A stretch of DNA of 64,000 nt from Prochlorococcus sp. scB243_495K23 (GTDB lineage: Bacteria > Cyanobacteriota > Cyanobacteriia > PCC-6307 > Cyanobiaceae). The DNA is taken from positions 124,001 to 188,000 of the forward strand of contig JFLW01000003.1 in assembly GCA_000635495.1 (NCBI GenBank), written 5' to 3'. Under the pieces are notes generated by a model. That model was not told the origin of the DNA, did not search any database, and was given only the letters and a program-made list of their open reading frames with translations. How positions within the stretch are numbered: the first letter of the stretch is position 1; each line of letters begins with the position of its first letter. Of the stretch, positions 62,861 to 64,000 are shown piece by piece. Position numbers and translations under genes: made by a program.

Positions 62861-62902
62861 ATGATTGACAGTCCACCAGAGGAGTTAAATTATAAAATTT
62901 AA
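62861..62902 (+). CDS. Very short ORF (13 codons) behind a strong ribosome binding site
   Basis: ATG 62861 to TAA 62902 encodes MIDSPPEELNYKI. AGGAGGGA lies at the right distance upstream (about 62849-62856), stronger than any other Shine-Dalgarno nearby, and a terminator hairpin follows at 62929-62963. This could be a leader peptide, a very small protein or chance. Reported as a candidate only. Confidence 0.35.
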   Translation: MIDSPPEELNYKI

Positions 62903-62928
62903 ATCTAGATAAAACTAATGCTAAATCT

Positions 62929-62963
62929 GGAATGATTCTTCTATTTGAGATTCATTCCTTTTT
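62929..62963 (+). terminator. Hairpin with T run after the 13-codon ORF
   Basis: GGAATGA (62929-62935) pairs with TCATTCC (62952-62958) over a 16-base loop and is followed by TTTTT. It would end a transcript of about 100-150 bases starting after 62816. Confidence 0.65.
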
Positions 62964-63072
62964 AATTTCTTTCTAAAAAATGTAAATTATAAATATTAAC
63001 TTTTAAAAGTAAAAAATATGTACATATTAAAATGATTTGGGGCCTAAGTCTCTTCTTTGAGAGTGACTAACT

Positions 63073-63255
63073 TTACCTGAATCCAAAACCAGTTTTTTGT
63101 TCTTCTTTATCTTCCCATTCATTAATAATTAGTTTTAGTAAATTTTTAAGTTCTGAATTCGAAGCATCAGTATCTTTTTGAAGATTTATACAAATGTTTT
63201 TTATTTCTTCAAAAGCATTATCAATTAATATTGTTTTTTGATCCGGATTAGCCAT
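63073..63255 (-). CDS. 60-residue acidic small protein
   Basis: MANPDQKTILIDNAFEEIKN and ICINLQKDTDASNSELKNLL, then LKLIINEWEDKEEQKTGFGF. Helical, acidic, soluble. The gene starts six bases downstream of the next minus-strand gene's stop, suggesting a pair. No family recognised. Confidence 0.6.
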   Translation of the reverse strand: MANPDQKTILIDNAFEEIKNICINLQKDTDASNSELKNLLKLIINEWEDKEEQKTGFGFR

Positions 63256-63261
63256 AGAATT

Positions 63262-63459
63262 TTAAAATGCTCCATTACAGTTGAATCCACTGCAGTTAAT
63301 AAACCTAAAAATATTCATTACAAAGTTGTGGAATCTCTCATCATAAAAAAATGCCCAGGTGGTAAATATAGCAAAACCAGAGACAGCAAACGCAGCATAT
63401 TGAAGCCAATGTATTCCATAGCTGTCTAATCCATTTTTATCAAAATCAGAATTACTCAA
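63262..63459 (-). CDS. 65-residue single-helix membrane protein
   Basis: A soluble N-terminus (MSNSDFDKNGLDSYGIHWLQ) leads into a membrane helix (YAAFAVSGFAIFTTWAFFYD) and a C-terminal segment with two cysteines (NCSGFNCNGAF). The aromatic-rich helix resembles small photosynthesis-associated proteins, but no family is recognised. Upstream partner of the 60-residue gene. Confidence 0.6.
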   Translation of the reverse strand: MSNSDFDKNGLDSYGIHWLQYAAFAVSGFAIFTTWAFFYDERFHNFVMNIFRFINCSGFNCNGAF

Positions 63460-63557
63460 ATCCTTTTTTTGTTTATAATAAAATTTTTTTTTAAAAAAGG
63501 AGAGTTTGTTTTGAAGGATAGATTTATTTCCTCTTTAATCTTAAATTTATTAATCGC

Positions 63558-63812
63558 TTAAATAAACCCTGGAACTATCCACCCAAAAAAACCATAGTTT
63601 ATTATTAAAGCTAAAAACCCAATCATAGCTAATCTCCCATTTGTTATTTCGGCATTTTTCCAAAATCTACCCATATAGTTTTTCCTTTTTTTTGAATTTT
63701 TATCTATCAGATAATTCGGTTCTAAGGGTTCTTGTAACCTTTTGATGGCGTACAAGGAGAATTGGATTGTAATAGCGATGATAACAACTATAAAACTAGT
63801 AAGAGCATCCAT
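63558..63812 (-). CDS. hli: High-light-inducible (Hli/SCP) chlorophyll-binding protein
   Basis: 84 residues: an N-terminal membrane segment (SFIVVIIAITIQFSLYAI), a basic linker (LIDKNSKKRKNYMGRFWK), and the C-terminal Hli helix with the ExxNGRxAMxGF signature, AEITNGRLAMIGFLALI. Hli proteins bind chlorophyll and carotenoid and protect photosystem II under high light; Prochlorococcus has many copies. The added N-terminal hydrophobic helix makes this an unusual two-helix version. A second protein start lies upstream of the 65-residue gene. Confidence 0.92.
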   Translation of the reverse strand: MDALTSFIVVIIAITIQFSLYAIKRLQEPLEPNYLIDKNSKKRKNYMGRFWKNAEITNGRLAMIGFLALIINYGFFGWIVPGFI

Positions 63813-63852
63813 TTTTAGATTTCATATGTGATCAATTTGTAGCCAAAGAGAA

Positions 63853-63954
63853 ATGACGTTTGTATGTATCAAATATTTCCTTAATTCTGCTTTGTTGTCA
63901 GAGGAAACCTTACTTGAATTATTAAAAAATGTAACATATATAAAAAAAAATTAG
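63853..63954 (+). CDS. Possible 33-residue small protein
   Basis: ATG 63853 to TAG 63954 encodes MTFVCIKYFLNSALLSEETL then LELLKNVTYIKKN. It lies in the promoter region of the divergent hli gene and has a weak AAGAG before the ATG. Composition is plausible, but length gives no statistical support. Confidence 0.3.
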   Translation: MTFVCIKYFLNSALLSEETLLELLKNVTYIKKN

Positions 63955-63955
63955 T

Positions 63956-64000
63956 ATGAATTCTTACCTTTTCTTTGGATTTCAAATTTTTAAAGACTTT
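63956..64000 (+). CDS. Start of a gene truncated by window end (uncertain)
   Basis: ATG 63956 opens a frame of 15 codons (MNSYLFFGFQIFKDF) that is still open at the edge. It begins one base after the preceding stop. Without the rest it cannot be judged. Confidence 0.25.
   Translation, partial: MNSYLFFGFQIFKDF

Overview
The window is chromosomal DNA from a high-light-adapted Prochlorococcus, a marine picocyanobacterium. Evidence: it is very AT-rich (roughly 30% G+C by eye), genes are densely packed on both strands with many 1-14 nt overlaps, TTG starts are frequent, and it carries a divinyl-chlorophyll antenna gene (pcb, 7154-8212), an epsilon-type lycopene cyclase, a high-light-inducible (Hli) protein, a B12-dependent ribonucleotide reductase, the cyanobacterial purK-6S RNA arrangement, and many small proteins of families known mainly from marine cyanobacteria (DUF1651, DUF3721, DUF2811, DUF4278, DUF3531). 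No transposase, integrase, rRNA or CRISPR array is visible.

Layout. 1-6.8 kb: acetate activation (acs), DUF1350, a DEDDh exonuclease, a pentad-repeat/DUF3721 protein, hisS and small unknowns. 6.8-15.5 kb: light harvesting and pigments (pcb, lycopene cyclase, a POR-like reductase), a GltS-type symporter, GST, GIY-YIG membrane protein, MscS channel. 15.5-20.6 kb: isochorismatase-like hydrolase, Fur-family regulator, ArsS-type radical SAM enzyme, and a divergent pair made of a glucosylglycerol-phosphate phosphatase homologue and a GpsA-like dehydrogenase. 20.6-28 kb: methionine synthesis by direct sulfhydrylation (metY, metA), a SulP transporter, an FAD oxidase, the CbiX chelatase, and an intergenic cluster of DnaA-box-like sequences. 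28-35.4 kb: GMC oxidoreductase, a pentapeptide-repeat protein, an RHH-protein/unknown gene pair with repeats in its promoter, gloA, Tic20, small membrane proteins, tRNA-Ser(UGA), and a short DUF4278 gene behind a candidate glutamine-II riboswitch. 35.4-45.3 kb: nrdJ, prfC, hslO, an ABC ATPase, rsmE, a DUF92 phytyl-phosphate-kinase-like protein. 45.3-59.2 kb: an aspC-phnD-phnC-phnE operon, a UDG lacking expected iron-sulfur ligands, ispG, ctp, nadA, midA, aroB and purK. 59.2-64 kb: the 6S RNA gene followed by an accessory stretch of very short genes, including two DUF1651 paralogues with duplicated promoter/operator sequences, a stand-alone NAD-ligase adenylation domain, a frameshifted zinc-binding-type gene, and an hli gene.

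How it fits together. Most genes are streamlined housekeeping functions: CbiX feeds B12 synthesis needed by NrdJ, MetA/MetY make homocysteine from acetyl-homoserine and sulfide, and Pcb, CrtL and Hli serve the photosynthetic membrane. The most unusual material is in the small-gene regions: the riboswitch/NtcA-type control of a 33-residue peptide near 34.6 kb, and the island after 6S RNA, where duplicated LexA-like operators, overlapping micro-genes and a minimal ligase suggest a regulated accessory module.
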